The notes under the pieces were generated by a model. It was not told where the DNA came from, did not search any database, and saw nothing but the letters and a program-made list of their open reading frames with translations. The position numbers were made by a program, and so were the translations under genes. DNA of 64,000 bases from Nitrosomonas oligotropha (GTDB taxonomy: Bacteria > Pseudomonadota > Gammaproteobacteria > Burkholderiales > Nitrosomonadaceae): NCBI RefSeq assembly GCF_900106555.1, contig NZ_FNOE01000001.1:124001-188000 (forward strand). Reading direction: 5' to 3'. Below, piece after piece: positions 51,100 through 61,322 of the stretch. Within the stretch, counting starts at the first letter, position 1, and each line of letters opens with the position of its first letter.

Positions 51100-53700
51100 A
51101 TGAAAACCCAAAAAGAACAGCATACGCCGATGATGCAGCAATATTTGCGCATCAAGGCGCAGCATCCGGATATGCTAATGTTTTACCGCATGGGGGATTT
51201 TTATGAATTGTTTTTTGACGATGCGGAAAAAGCGGCAAAGCTCCTGGGGATCACGCTGACACAACGCGGCGCTTCTGCCGGGGAGCCCATCAAAATGGCG
51301 GGCGTGCCCTACCATGCGGCCGAGCAGTATCTGGCAAAGTTGGTCAAGGCGGGCGAATCCATTGCGATCTGCGAGCAGGTCGGAGATCCGGCGACCAGTA
51401 AGGGGCCAGTAGCTCGGGAAGTGACGCGCATCATCACGCCGGGAACCCTGACCGATGCGGCTTTGCTGGAAGATAAGCGCGATTGCATCTTATTGGCGTT
51501 GTCGATACAGGAGTCGACCTTGGGGTTGGCTTGGTTGAATCTCGCGGCGGGGCAGTTACGCGTGCTGGAAACGGTGCCGCACAATCTGCTCAGCGAACTG
51601 GAGCGTTTGCAACCGGCGGAGATTCTTTTGCCCGAATCATTGAAATTGCCTGAGATACAAGGAAGAAACTGGGCGTTGAAGCGTTTGCCGCAGTGGCAAT
51701 TTGATCATGACAGTACGCGCAATACGCTGACGCGGCAATTTGCAACCCATGATCTCAGCGGTTTCGGTTGCGATGATTTGTCCACCGCGCTGTGTGCCGC
51801 CGGGGCATTATTGGAATACACGCGCCTGACGCAAGGATCCGCCGCACCCCATATTTCGTCGTTGCAAGCGGAGCGGGAAAGCATTTATGTGCGCATGGAT
51901 GCCGCAACGCGCCGCAATTTGGAAATTTCCGAAACGATACGCGCCGAGCGATCGCCGACGTTGCTGTCGTTGCTCGACACCTGCGCCACCAATATGGGCA
52001 GCCGCTTGCTGCAATTCTGGCTGCATCATCCGCTGCGCGATCGCACCATCATACAACAGCGGCTCGATAGCGTGGCGGCGTTGATCGGAGAAAACGGGCA
52101 GCATCATTTTGCGGCCGTGCGCGTTCTGCTGCGGCAATGCGCCGATATCGAACGGATAACCGCGCGTATTGCGCTGAAATCGGCGCGACCAAGGGATTTA
52201 TCGGGTTTGCGTGACAGTTTGAAACTGCTGCCGCAAGTCATTTTGGCTACCGCCCACTGTAACAGTGAGCGCATCGGCCAATTGCTTCACGTCATGCAGA
52301 TTGAACCCGCAGTGGTTGAGTTACTGAGCAAAGCCTTGTTGCCGGAGCCGGGCGTGGTGTTGCGCGAAGGTAATGTCATTGCCGATGGTTTTGACGCTGA
52401 GCTCGATGAGTTGCGTGCGCTGCAAAACAATTGCGGTGAATTTTTGTTGCAACTGGAAATGCGCGAAAAGGAACGTACCGGCATTCCTAACCTTAAGGTG
52501 GAATATAACCGTGTGCATGGTTTTTATATCGAAGTCACGCATGCGCACAGCGAGAAAATCCCCGACGATTACCGGCGCAGACAAACGCTAAAGAATGCCG
52601 AGCGCTACATTACGCCGGAACTGAAGACCTTCGAAGAGAAAGCCTTATCCGCGCAAGACCGGGCACTGGCGCGGGAAAAATATTTGTACGAGGGACTGTT
52701 GAATGCGCTTGCCCAGTATATTCATGCGCTGCAAAAAATCGCCGCGAGCGTCGCGGAAATCGATGTTCTGTGCGCATTTGCCGAACGTGCCCAAGCGCTC
52801 GATTATGCTGCTCCGCAGTTAGCCGGTGAGGATGTGTTTATCATCGATACCGGCCGCCATCCGGTGGTGGAGCAGCAGGTGGAAAACTTTGTCGCCAATG
52901 ATGTGCAGCTGGGCGCCGAGCATAGCGGAAAACCGCGCATGCTGATGATTACCGGTCCCAACATGGGCGGTAAATCAACCTACATGCGGCAAATTGCGTT
53001 GATTGCCTTGCTGGCGCATTGCGGCAGTTATGTACCGGCTAAAGTTGTACAAATTGGAATCTTGGATCAAATCTTTACTCGTATCGGTGCTGCCGACGAT
53101 TTGGCCAGCGGACGCTCGACGTTTATGGTGGAAATGACCGAAACCGCTAACATTCTGCATAACGCCACGGCGCACAGCCTGGTGCTGATGGACGAAGTCG
53201 GGCGCGGTACGTCGACATTTGACGGTTTGGCTTTGGCGTTTGCCATTGCGCGCCATCTAATGATCAAGAACCGCAGTTTTACCCTTTTTGCCACGCATTA
53301 TTTTGAATTGACCAAGCTTGCGGAAGAATTCAAACAGCTCCAAAACGTGCATTTGGATGCGGTCGAGTATAAGCACCGTATTGTTTTTCTGCACAAGGTT
53401 GCCGAAGGACCGGCCAGTCAAAGTTATGGCCTGCAAGTGGCTGCACTCGCAGGCGTTCCCGATGCGGTGATCAAGCTGGCGAAAAAACACTTGATTAAGT
53501 TGGAACAGGAAAGTGTAAAACAAGAACCGCAATTGGATCTGTTTTCTGTTTCGATTGCCGGGCCGCAAGAGGAAAGCGTGCAAGAACATCCCGTCATTAC
53601 CATGCTGCAAAAGCTTTCGCCGGACGAATTGAATCCCCGGCAAGCATTGGAACAACTCTATGTATTGAAAGAAGCCCTGGGTACTGCGGATAACAGCTAG
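51100..53700 (+). CDS. mutS: DNA mismatch repair protein MutS
   Basis: Mismatch recognition ATPase, 866 residues. The mismatch-reading motif [12 protein letters not shown] is at the N-terminus and the ATPase has Walker [14 protein letters not shown] with [15 protein letters not shown] and the [20 protein letters not shown] segment. It ends with a beta-clamp/dimer-type C-terminus ([18 protein letters not shown]). It lies alone, preceded by the MITE-bearing gap. Confidence 0.97.
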   Translation: MKTQKEQHTPMMQQYLRIKAQHPDMLMFYRMGDFYELFFDDAEKAAKLLGITLTQRGASAGEPIKMAGVPYHAAEQYLAKLVKAGESIAICEQVGDPATSKGPVAREVTRIITPGTLTDAALLEDKRDCILLALSIQESTLGLAWLNLAAGQLRVLETVPHNLLSELERLQPAEILLPESLKLPEIQGRNWALKRLPQWQFDHDSTRNTLTRQFATHDLSGFGCDDLSTALCAAGALLEYTRLTQGSAAPHISSLQAERESIYVRMDAATRRNLEISETIRAERSPTLLSLLDTCATNMGSRLLQFWLHHPLRDRTIIQQRLDSVAALIGENGQHHFAAVRVLLRQCADIERITARIALKSARPRDLSGLRDSLKLLPQVILATAHCNSERIGQLLHVMQIEPAVVELLSKALLPEPGVVLREGNVIADGFDAELDELRALQNNCGEFLLQLEMREKERTGIPNLKVEYNRVHGFYIEVTHAHSEKIPDDYRRRQTLKNAERYITPELKTFEEKALSAQDRALAREKYLYEGLLNALAQYIHALQKIAASVAEIDVLCAFAERAQALDYAAPQLAGEDVFIIDTGRHPVVEQQVENFVANDVQLGAEHSGKPRMLMITGPNMGGKSTYMRQIALIALLAHCGSYVPAKVVQIGILDQIFTRIGAADDLASGRSTFMVEMTETANILHNATAHSLVLMDEVGRGTSTFDGLALAFAIARHLMIKNRSFTLFATHYFELTKLAEEFKQLQNVHLDAVEYKHRIVFLHKVAEGPASQSYGLQVAALAGVPDAVIKLAKKHLIKLEQESVKQEPQLDLFSVSIAGPQEESVQEHPVITMLQKLSPDELNPRQALEQLYVLKEALGTADNS

Positions 53701-53731
53701 CTTTTATCACCCCAGCGCAATTTTTGCTGCA

Positions 53732-54217
53732 TTAATGCTCATGCCCATGTCCATGCGCGCCGTGAACATGCTCGTGCGCGATTTCTTCCTCAGTGGCCGG
53801 ACGTACATCCGTCACGGTGCAGGCAAAATTCAACCGCATCCCGGCGAATGGGTGGTTACCGTCGACAATAACCGAGTCTTCCGTGACGTCAGTGACTTTG
53901 TAGAGAATAAAATCATCGGAATCTTCCGCGCCGCCTTCGAAGTGCATGCCGATTGACACATTATCGGGGAATGAATTGCGCGGCTCCACGCGAATTAATT
54001 CAGCGTCATACTCACCGAAAGTATCTTCCGGCTCCATCGAAACCGTGCAGGAATGACCAACCTCCTTTTCATGCAACGCTTCTTCAACCAGGGGAAAAAT
54101 ACCGCCATAGCCACCGTGTAAATAACTGATCGGTGTATCTGTTTTTTCCAGAATTTTTCCCGAAGCGTCCGACAATTCATAGTTGAGTGAGACCACGGTA
54201 TCTTTTAAAACGCGCAT
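53732..54217 (-). CDS. slyD: SlyD-like FKBP-type peptidyl-prolyl isomerase
   Basis: Prolyl isomerase and nickel-handling chaperone of 161 residues. The FKBP half (VVSLNYELSDASGKILEKT then ISYLHGGYGGIFP) surrounds an IF insertion domain, and the tail is histidine-rich (HEHVHGAHGHGHEH), the SlyD hallmark linked to metal binding. It is a single-gene unit convergent with mutS. Confidence 0.93.
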   Translation of the reverse strand: MRVLKDTVVSLNYELSDASGKILEKTDTPISYLHGGYGGIFPLVEEALHEKEVGHSCTVSMEPEDTFGEYDAELIRVEPRNSFPDNVSIGMHFEGGAEDSDDFILYKVTDVTEDSVIVDGNHPFAGMRLNFACTVTDVRPATEEEIAHEHVHGAHGHGHEH

Positions 54218-54354
54218 GTTATGTTTATCCTCGCTTTGGTAATTGCAAAATTAAAAAACTTCTAATAATCAAGATGATTATTGGTTACTAAAACTTATAT
54301 TGAATAGGTGCCCATTATACGCATAAAGCTATTTTTTTCCTGCAAAACAAGAGA

Positions 54355-55047
54355 TCAACCATAGTTTTTGAGCATTTTCCGGGCAACCTGATAATCGGGG
54401 TAAATCGTCTCAACCAGTCTCCAAAACGTCTTTGAATGGTTCATTTCAATCAGATGCGCCAGTTCATGCGCGACGACGTAGTCGATCAAATGCAGCGGCA
54501 GTTGGATCAAGCGCCAGTTAAGCGTGACAAGACCACGGCTGTTGCAGCTGCCCCAGCGAGTTTTGGCGCGTGACAGACGGAATGGCGGCGGGGGTACATT
54601 CAATGCCGGGGCGTAGATTGCAATGCGTTCTTTGAAGCACGCAACCGCTTGCTGGCCGTACCAGGCCATGACGAATTGCTCGATTTGGCGGGGATTGAGT
54701 TGCGCGAGGGATTGTTTCGCTTCACTGCAGGTAAATTGCCGCGTCATGTCGATCTCGCCGGATGGTTTCAGTGCGATGTGCCAAGGTTCGCCGAGCAGCG
54801 GATAGGCCGCATCGTGCGTCCACGTCAATGCGAGGTTTTTTTTGGCTTGCCATTGATCGAGCTTTTTCGTGATCCAACCGGCTTTTTCCCGCAGAACGGT
54901 ATCGATGTGCGGGAGTGCGGTTTGCAGCGGCGCGCTGATGCGCAAACCGTGGTGATCAATTTGTAAACCGATCGATTTGCGCTGACAACGTTTGAGCGTG
55001 TAGGTAATTTCCCGGCCGTTGAGCGTCGTAGTGGCTTGCACGAGCAC
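54355..55047 (-). CDS. YgjP-like M48 family metal-dependent hydrolase
   Basis: Predicted zinc metallopeptidase of 230 residues (YgjP/WLM-type, DUF45). The HExxH site is in DYVVAHELAHLIEMNHSKTFW, with the following His acting as a likely third ligand; TRWGSCNSRGLVTLNWRLIQLP is the family signature. It follows plsC with 1 bp between, in the lnt-glyQ-glyS-gmhB-plsC unit. Confidence 0.88.
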   Translation of the reverse strand: MLVQATTTLNGREITYTLKRCQRKSIGLQIDHHGLRISAPLQTALPHIDTVLREKAGWITKKLDQWQAKKNLALTWTHDAAYPLLGEPWHIALKPSGEIDMTRQFTCSEAKQSLAQLNPRQIEQFVMAWYGQQAVACFKERIAIYAPALNVPPPPFRLSRAKTRWGSCNSRGLVTLNWRLIQLPLHLIDYVVAHELAHLIEMNHSKTFWRLVETIYPDYQVARKMLKNYG

Positions 55048-55048
55048 G

Positions 55049-55774
55049 TTATGATTCTTGCAGGTTCTTCCGGCCGATGCGCAGCATTTCGTCCTCGATC
55101 CAGGCTTCCACTTGTGCGTTCAATTCCCCGGCTTCCATACCGGTGGGATCGATCGGCTGGCCGATGCTAACGGTAATGGTGCCGGGGTGTTTGACGAAAG
55201 AATTTCTTCCCCACAACTCACCGGCATTGTGCGCGACCGGCACCACTGGCACATTGGTGTGCGTCGCCAGCCAGGCCCCGCCAATGCGGTATTTACCGCG
55301 TTGTCCCGGCGGGATGCGTGTGCCTTCGGGAAAGATCACGATCCAGAAGCCTTGTTGCAAACGGTCCTTGCCTTGCTCGACAATTTGTTCCAAAGCTTTC
55401 TTCCGCGCGCTGCGGTCGATCGCGATCGGACTGGTCATCGCCAAGCCCCAGCCGAAAAACGGAATACGTAGCAGTTCTTTTTTCAGCACCCACACCTGCG
55501 GCGGAAAAATTTCCTGGAAAGCCAGTGTTTCCCATGCCGACTGATGTTTGGAGAGCACGATGCTCGGGGTTTTTGGGATATTTTCCGCGCCGATGATGCG
55601 ATAGCGGATACCGCACAAGTGCCACAACAGAAACAGCATGATGCGCGTCCAGCTCGAGGTCACGCGGTAGCGGTTATGCGGCGACAGTGGAAAGCACGCC
55701 AGCGTAAAAATGGCATACGGCGGCGTGATGATGATTTGCAGCAGCATGTACAGCGCCGAACGGAAAATGGCCAC
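55049..55774 (-). CDS. plsC: 1-acyl-sn-glycerol-3-phosphate acyltransferase
   Basis: Makes phosphatidic acid from lysophosphatidic acid, 241 residues. One N-terminal TM segment is followed by the acyltransferase motifs: KHQSAWETLAF (HxxxxE, where HxxxxD is usual), FPEGTRIPPG and VPVVPVAHNAG. The Glu variant of motif I is known in this branch. It is tightly linked to gmhB (2 bp). Confidence 0.93.
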   Translation of the reverse strand: MAIFRSALYMLLQIIITPPYAIFTLACFPLSPHNRYRVTSSWTRIMLFLLWHLCGIRYRIIGAENIPKTPSIVLSKHQSAWETLAFQEIFPPQVWVLKKELLRIPFFGWGLAMTSPIAIDRSARKKALEQIVEQGKDRLQQGFWIVIFPEGTRIPPGQRGKYRIGGAWLATHTNVPVVPVAHNAGELWGRNSFVKHPGTITVSIGQPIDPTGMEAGELNAQVEAWIEDEMLRIGRKNLQES

Positions 55775-55776
55775 TA

Positions 55777-56316
55777 TTATTCTTCTCCAACCAACGCATC
55801 GGCCACGGCGGCGAGATTGTCGAAAATCTGCGTATGCGCCGGAATTTCCTGAGAGACGCGCGTTGTTTCTCCATTGCCGGTCAGCACCAACACCGGTACT
55901 GCACCGACCGCAGCCGCCGCTTGCAAATCTTTCAACGAATCGCCGACTACCATGACATTTTTCAGATTGACGCCGTAACGCTGCATGATCTCATCGAACA
56001 ACCCAGTCGCCGGTTTGCGGCAGGAACACTTATCCGCGTTGGTATGCGGGCAGAAGAATATCGCATCGATGCGCCCGCCTGCGTGATTGACCGCTTTGTA
56101 CATTTTGTCATTGATGGCGTTATAAGTCGCCATATCGAGCAGCCCGCGCCCGATGCCCGATTGGTTGGTAGCGATCACCACGCGATACCCGGCATGCGTC
56201 AAGCGGGCGATCGCTTCCAGGCTACCAGGAATCGCAATCCATTCGTCCGGCGTTTTGATAAACGTACCGCTGCTCTGATTAATCACGCCGGTTTGGTCGA
56301 GGATGATCAGCTTCAT
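55777..56316 (-). CDS. gmhB: D,D-heptose 1,7-bisphosphate phosphatase GmhB-like HAD protein with altered active site
   Basis: HAD-family phosphatase, 179 residues, by context and overall match a GmhB, which dephosphorylates heptose bisphosphate for LPS inner core. IATNQSGIGRG, the zinc site CPHTNADKCSCRKP with four Cys/His, and VVGDSLKDLQAA are all canonical. Motif I reads LDQTGVIN, where the family has DxDGVIN: the second (acid/base) Asp is Thr (ACC codon). The first Asp is kept. This may reduce phosphatase activity. It sits between plsC and glyS as in related genomes. Confidence 0.88.
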   Translation of the reverse strand: MKLIILDQTGVINQSSGTFIKTPDEWIAIPGSLEAIARLTHAGYRVVIATNQSGIGRGLLDMATYNAINDKMYKAVNHAGGRIDAIFFCPHTNADKCSCRKPATGLFDEIMQRYGVNLKNVMVVGDSLKDLQAAAAVGAVPVLVLTGNGETTRVSQEIPAHTQIFDNLAAVADALVGEE

Positions 56317-56317
56317 G

Positions 56318-58468
56318 TCAGGCGGCCAGCTTGGAAAGATCGGCGATTTGATTCATCGTCTGATGCAGTTGCTTCAGCAAAGCAAGACGGTTATTGCGCA
56401 ATTGCACATCATCGACGTTCACCATCACGTGATCGAAAAAAGTGTCGACTGGAGCTTTCAACGTTGCCAGCAGTTGCAGCGAAGCGGTGTAATCACCAGC
56501 GGCAAAAGCTTTTTTGGTTTTCGGCTCAATGTCTTGCAACGCTTGGTAAAGCGATTGCTCATCGGCTTCCGGCAACCAATCAGGATTCACAACATCAGCG
56601 ATAGAGCCTTCGGATTTCTTAAGGATATTACCGACCCGCTTGTTGGCCGCCGCCAGACTGACCGCTTCCGGCAGTGCGGCAAACGCCCGCACGGCGGCGA
56701 GACGTTTGGGAATATCGCTTAAATGCTGTGGATTCAGGCTGAGTACGGCGTCGACTTCCTGGGCGGTGTAGCCTTGCTCGCGCAAATAGCCAACGAGGCG
56801 TTCCCAGAAAAATTTCTTCAATTGCAGCAGTAATTCTTCCAGGTTAGGGGGTAATTTCAGAAAAACCCCTTGTGGATTCGGAATCGCGGTGATACTCAAT
56901 ATTTCTCGATAAGTCTGATCGATTAATTGATTCAATTTAAAATGAGCCAGGTTTTTTTCGATCAGAATGCGAATGACTCCCAATGCATGACGGCGCAACG
57001 CGAACGGATCTTTGTCACCGGTTGGTACTTCACCGATTATGAACATGATCACCAGTGTTTCCAGTTTATCCGCAAGCGCCAGACAAATCCCCGCCGGGTT
57101 ACGCGGCAATTCGTCGCCGGCAAAACGCGGTTTGTACTGATCTTCGATGGCAAACGCGACATCGTCGCTTAAACCTTCATGCTGCGCGTAATAGCGCCCC
57201 ATGATGCCTTGCAGTTCAGGAAATTCACCGACCATGTCGGTCAGCAAGTCTGCCTTGGCCAACTTAGAAGCCTCAACGGCCTGATCGGCCAGCTCATTGC
57301 CTCCCAACTGTGCGCCAATCATTTTGGCGATGGCGCAAACAGAGTGTATGCGTTTTCCTTGTGTATACGCTTTGTTGTGATAAACCACCTTATCCAATTC
57401 CGGCAAGCGCGATGCCAACGTCTTTTTGCGATCCTGATCGAAGAAAAACTTGGCGTCGGCGAGGCGTGAGCGTACTACGCGTTCGTTACCGGTGATGACT
57501 TGTGTGGGATCGACGGGGCGGATGTTGGAAACCAGCAGGAATTTGTTGGCCAGTTTTCCGTTGGCATCAAGCAATGGAAAATATTTCTGGTTCGCTTTCA
57601 TTGTCAGAATCAGGCATTCCTGCGGTACTTGCAGGAATTCGGCATCAAATTGGCCAACCAGCACATTCGGATGTTCGACCAGCGCGGTGACTTCATCGAG
57701 TAGTGCGTCGTCATCGACCGGTGTCAGGTGTTCATGCGCCGCAGCGGCGGCGAGCTGGCGCGTGATTTCGGTGCGGCGCTCGGCGAAACTGGCAAGCACG
57801 GCACCCTCGGTTTGCAGTTGTTGCGCGTAACTGTCGGCGTTGTGCAGCACGATCGGATTGACTTTGGCTTCGAAGCGGTGCCCCTGCGTTTCGCGTCCGG
57901 CTTGCAAGCCAAGCACGCTGACCGGCACGACGTCCGCGCCGTGCAATGCAGTCAGTGCGTGCGCGGGACGCACAAAGTTGACGCTGCTCCAGCCATCCGC
58001 CAATTGATACGTCATCACCTTCGGGATCGGTAATTGTCCAATCGCTTCCTCTAACGCTTTTTGCAGTCCATCGGTCAGTGCTATGCCTGTCACGGTGGTA
58101 TCCCAAAACAACGTTTCGGTTTTGCCATCCAACGCACGCTTCAGCTGCGGCACGACCGAGGCATCCGCGCCGAGGCTGGCTAGTTTTTTCAATAACGGTG
58201 GCGTAGCCTGGCCTTGCGCGTCCAGTCCGACTTTGACCGGCATCAGTTTTTGCGTGACCGCTTGATCGGCGGCTTGCGCCGCGACGTTGACGATATGCAC
58301 CGCCAATCGTCTCGGGGCGGCGTACGGCGTGATGGTTGCGTCGTGCGCGATCAAACCTTGCGCTTTCAAGCTGTCAGCCAGCAATTGCGCAAAACTGGCG
58401 CCCAGTTGTTTCAGCGATTTGGGCGGCAATTCCTCGACCAATAATTCAACCAGCAGATTCTTGCTCAT
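56318..58468 (-). CDS. glyS: Glycyl-tRNA synthetase beta subunit
   Basis: Beta chain of the alpha2-beta2 glycyl-tRNA synthetase, 716 residues. [19 protein letters not shown] at the start and [22 protein letters not shown] are typical. Start ATG 58468 overlaps the glyQ stop by 4 bp; a longer frame begins inside glyQ but has no ribosome-binding site, while AGGA lies about 9 nt before this ATG. It is co-transcribed with glyQ. Confidence 0.97.
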   Translation of the reverse strand: MSKNLLVELLVEELPPKSLKQLGASFAQLLADSLKAQGLIAHDATITPYAAPRRLAVHIVNVAAQAADQAVTQKLMPVKVGLDAQGQATPPLLKKLASLGADASVVPQLKRALDGKTETLFWDTTVTGIALTDGLQKALEEAIGQLPIPKVMTYQLADGWSSVNFVRPAHALTALHGADVVPVSVLGLQAGRETQGHRFEAKVNPIVLHNADSYAQQLQTEGAVLASFAERRTEITRQLAAAAAHEHLTPVDDDALLDEVTALVEHPNVLVGQFDAEFLQVPQECLILTMKANQKYFPLLDANGKLANKFLLVSNIRPVDPTQVITGNERVVRSRLADAKFFFDQDRKKTLASRLPELDKVVYHNKAYTQGKRIHSVCAIAKMIGAQLGGNELADQAVEASKLAKADLLTDMVGEFPELQGIMGRYYAQHEGLSDDVAFAIEDQYKPRFAGDELPRNPAGICLALADKLETLVIMFIIGEVPTGDKDPFALRRHALGVIRILIEKNLAHFKLNQLIDQTYREILSITAIPNPQGVFLKLPPNLEELLLQLKKFFWERLVGYLREQGYTAQEVDAVLSLNPQHLSDIPKRLAAVRAFAALPEAVSLAAANKRVGNILKKSEGSIADVVNPDWLPEADEQSLYQALQDIEPKTKKAFAAGDYTASLQLLATLKAPVDTFFDHVMVNVDDVQLRNNRLALLKQLHQTMNQIADLSKLAA

Positions 58469-59391
58469 GATGCGGATTCCTGCATGTCGGGCATTTGTGC
58501 GACCCATTCGCGCGGCGCCATCGGGAACGGCGGATTGAGGTTTTTACGGCTATCGTAATAGGCTTTGGCAACTTGGCGCGACAGGTTGCGGATGCGACCG
58601 ATATAGGCGGCACGCTCGGTCACTGAAATAGCACCGCGCGCATCGAGCAGATTGAACGTATGCGCCGCTTTCAACACTTGCTCGTAGGCTGGCAACGCCA
58701 ACTGCTGTTCGATGAGATGATTGGCTTGCGCTTCATACTTGCCGAACGCCAGAAATAGAAATTCGGTATCGCTGTGTTCAAAGTTATATTTAGATTGCTC
58801 GACTTCGTTTTGATGGTACACGTCGCGGTACGTTAAACCTTTGGTCCAGGTTAGATCGAACACGCTTTCCACGCCCTGCAAATACATCGCCAGACGCTCC
58901 AGTCCGTAGGTGATTTCGCCGGTGATCGGTTTGCAGTCAATGCCACCGACTTGCTGGAAATAGGTGAATTGCGTGACTTCCATGCCATTCAGCCAGGTTT
59001 CCCAGCCCAATCCCCACGCGCCCAGCGTCGGATTTTCCCAATCGTCCTCGACTAAGCGCACGTCGTTTTGCGTCAAATCAAATCCCAGTAGGCGCAGCGA
59101 ATCGAGATACAAATCCAGAATGTTTTTTGGTGCCGGTTTCAATACCACCTGAAACTGATAATAATGCTGCAAGCGATTGGGGTTGTCGCCGTAACGCCCG
59201 TCTTTGGGACGGCGCGCCGGTTGTACATAAGCGGCTTTCCACGGTTCGGGGCCGATGGCGCGTAGAAATGTGGCGGTATGGCTGGTGCCCGCGCCCACTT
59301 CCATATCGTACGGCTGCAAAATCGCGCATCCCTGCTCGTTCCAATATTGCTGCAAGGTCAGGATAATTTCCTGGAAGGTCAATGTCGGCAT
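58465..59391 (-). CDS. glyQ: Glycyl-tRNA synthetase alpha subunit
   Basis: Catalytic alpha chain of heterotetrameric glycyl-tRNA synthetase, 308 residues. Family strings are clear: [52 protein letters not shown] and [19 protein letters not shown]. It is the first of glyQ-glyS-gmhB-plsC. Confidence 0.98.
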   Translation of the reverse strand: MPTLTFQEIILTLQQYWNEQGCAILQPYDMEVGAGTSHTATFLRAIGPEPWKAAYVQPARRPKDGRYGDNPNRLQHYYQFQVVLKPAPKNILDLYLDSLRLLGFDLTQNDVRLVEDDWENPTLGAWGLGWETWLNGMEVTQFTYFQQVGGIDCKPITGEITYGLERLAMYLQGVESVFDLTWTKGLTYRDVYHQNEVEQSKYNFEHSDTEFLFLAFGKYEAQANHLIEQQLALPAYEQVLKAAHTFNLLDARGAISVTERAAYIGRIRNLSRQVAKAYYDSRKNLNPPFPMAPREWVAQMPDMQESAS

Positions 59392-59436
59392 GAAAAGTCG
59401 AGTTTTATCGCCATTAAAAGAAAAATTATGCGGATT

Positions 59437-61002
59437 TTACCGGGTTTTCCATGCCGCGCGAAAGGCGGATAGTAAACCGATGCACAATAACAATCCGGCC
59501 AGCCCTAGCACTGGGTAATTTCCCATGCGCACATACGGTGTCGCACCGGTAAAGCCTTGCGCCAATCCATGCAGCGCCGCGGTGGTGAAAATTTCGATGG
59601 TTTGTAACACTCGGCCACGCTCGTCGATGATCGCAGTCACACCGGTATTCGTGGCGCGCAGCATATAGCGTCCGGTTTCCAAGGCGCGCATTTGCGAAAT
59701 CTGTAAGTGTTGCTGCGGTCCGATTGAGCGCCCGAACCAGGCATCATTGCTGACATTGACCAGCATCGTGGCTTGCGGCAATTGATAGATAATTTCCTCG
59801 CCAAATACATCTTCGTAACAGATATTGATCGCTACCCGCTGCCCGGCTAAGTTCATCGGCTGCTGATCCAAACCGCCGCGCGAAAAATCGGACAGCGGGA
59901 TTTGCAGTACTTGAATCACCCAGCCAAAAAGCGGCTTGAACGGAATATATTCGCCGAAGGGAACCAGGTGATGCTTGCGGTAACTTTGTTCCGGCGCGGT
60001 ACCGAAGCTGAACATGGTGTTGTAATATTCGTTGCCCTCGCGGCCAGTGCGCTCGGCCAGGCCGATCAACACGTCGCCGTTATTATTCCTGGCGTGCTCG
60101 GCCAGATACGACAAATACCGTGGCGGCACGGTATCGCTGAACAACGGAATGGAAATTTCCGGCGTCACGATCAAGCGGCTATCGCTTTCCACGATCAGCT
60201 TGGCGTATGTTTGCATGGTGCTTTCCAGGTGATCTTCACGCCACTTCATGTCTTGTGGAATATTACCTTGCAGTAAACTCACGCTAACCGGCTCTCCTTC
60301 CGGTTTAACCCAGTCGATCAACTGCAAGCCATACCCGCCGCACCATATCAGTAGCAAAGGCAATGCGTAACGCCATTTTTTAATCCCTTGGTCAAGCCAG
60401 AAAAAAAGCAAAGCCGCGCTGAATATCAGCAAAAACGAAATACCGTAAACACCGAAAACCGGTGCAAAACCCGCCAAGGGACTCAACGGCGCTTGCGAAT
60501 AGCCCAGTGCCAGCCAGGGAAAACCGGTAAATAACGTGCCGCGCAACCATTCCGACAGCACCCATAAGGCCGCAGCCAGCGATGCCCAAAGAAAAGGCGA
60601 AGTCAGGCGGGATCGGGTCAGAAGCCAAAAACCTAAAGCCGGAAACAGCGACAGGTAAGCACAGAGTACGATCAATGCAACCACCGCGATGGGCATCGGC
60701 ATTGCGCCAAAATCGTGCAAGCTGACGTAAATCCAGGTGACTCCGGCGCTAAACAGCCCCATGCCAAAACCGAATCCCAATGCGGCATTTTTCAGCGGAC
60801 TTTGGCTTTTGTGGCACAATCCCAGCAATACAGCCACGGTGATGACCGGCACCGGAAAAAGATAGAAAGGGGCAAAACCGAGGACGGTCAGCATACCCAG
60901 CAGAAAAACAATAATCAGTTGTAACAAAGGATTTTTCAATCGAGTCCAATTAGCGATGAAGATGGGAAAAATGGTCAGCCGCCGGAAATTACCGGATACC
61001 AT
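59437..61002 (-). CDS. lnt: Apolipoprotein N-acyltransferase Lnt
   Basis: Adds the third acyl chain to lipoproteins, 521 residues. Seven or eight TM segments precede a nitrilase-type periplasmic domain with the catalytic triad: Glu in VTPEISIPLF, Lys after it in a SYRKHHLVPFGEYIPF region and Cys in NICYEDVFGEE. It starts at ATG 61002 with alternative downstream ATGs. It precedes glyQ on the same strand by 45 bp. Confidence 0.95.
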   Translation of the reverse strand: MVSGNFRRLTIFPIFIANWTRLKNPLLQLIIVFLLGMLTVLGFAPFYLFPVPVITVAVLLGLCHKSQSPLKNAALGFGFGMGLFSAGVTWIYVSLHDFGAMPMPIAVVALIVLCAYLSLFPALGFWLLTRSRLTSPFLWASLAAALWVLSEWLRGTLFTGFPWLALGYSQAPLSPLAGFAPVFGVYGISFLLIFSAALLFFWLDQGIKKWRYALPLLLIWCGGYGLQLIDWVKPEGEPVSVSLLQGNIPQDMKWREDHLESTMQTYAKLIVESDSRLIVTPEISIPLFSDTVPPRYLSYLAEHARNNNGDVLIGLAERTGREGNEYYNTMFSFGTAPEQSYRKHHLVPFGEYIPFKPLFGWVIQVLQIPLSDFSRGGLDQQPMNLAGQRVAINICYEDVFGEEIIYQLPQATMLVNVSNDAWFGRSIGPQQHLQISQMRALETGRYMLRATNTGVTAIIDERGRVLQTIEIFTTAALHGLAQGFTGATPYVRMGNYPVLGLAGLLLCIGLLSAFRAAWKTR

Positions 61003-61322
61003 AGAAACTGCACTGAACTTTCATATTTTAATGGTGTTCTCAGCATTTGCTTTATCATAAATTAACCCGTGACATCTTTGCGTACAATTTTAATCTTACT
61101 TTTCCGGGTGACATTCCATACGACTTATGCTAAATAATTATTTATTCACTTTATTGCCGGTATAAAAGTAGAATATGCGCACTGTTTTGCGTAACATCCG
61201 GTCTTGAATCCAGCGCACGGCTGCACGAAAAATGACTGAATGCTTAATGATTTATGAATCCTGCGAATGCTGCACAGAAGTTGTACGTTTTATCTTATAT
61301 TTGAAAATCAATCGGATTTCTC
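61003..61322. other. Intergenic gap, no gene seen
   Basis: 320 bp between the divergent lnt and the TPR lipoprotein. AT-rich, presumably carrying both promoters. TTGCCGGTATAAAAG is visible near 61155 but I cannot assign a -35/-10 pair with confidence. No repeat or RNA gene stands out. Confidence 0.4.
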
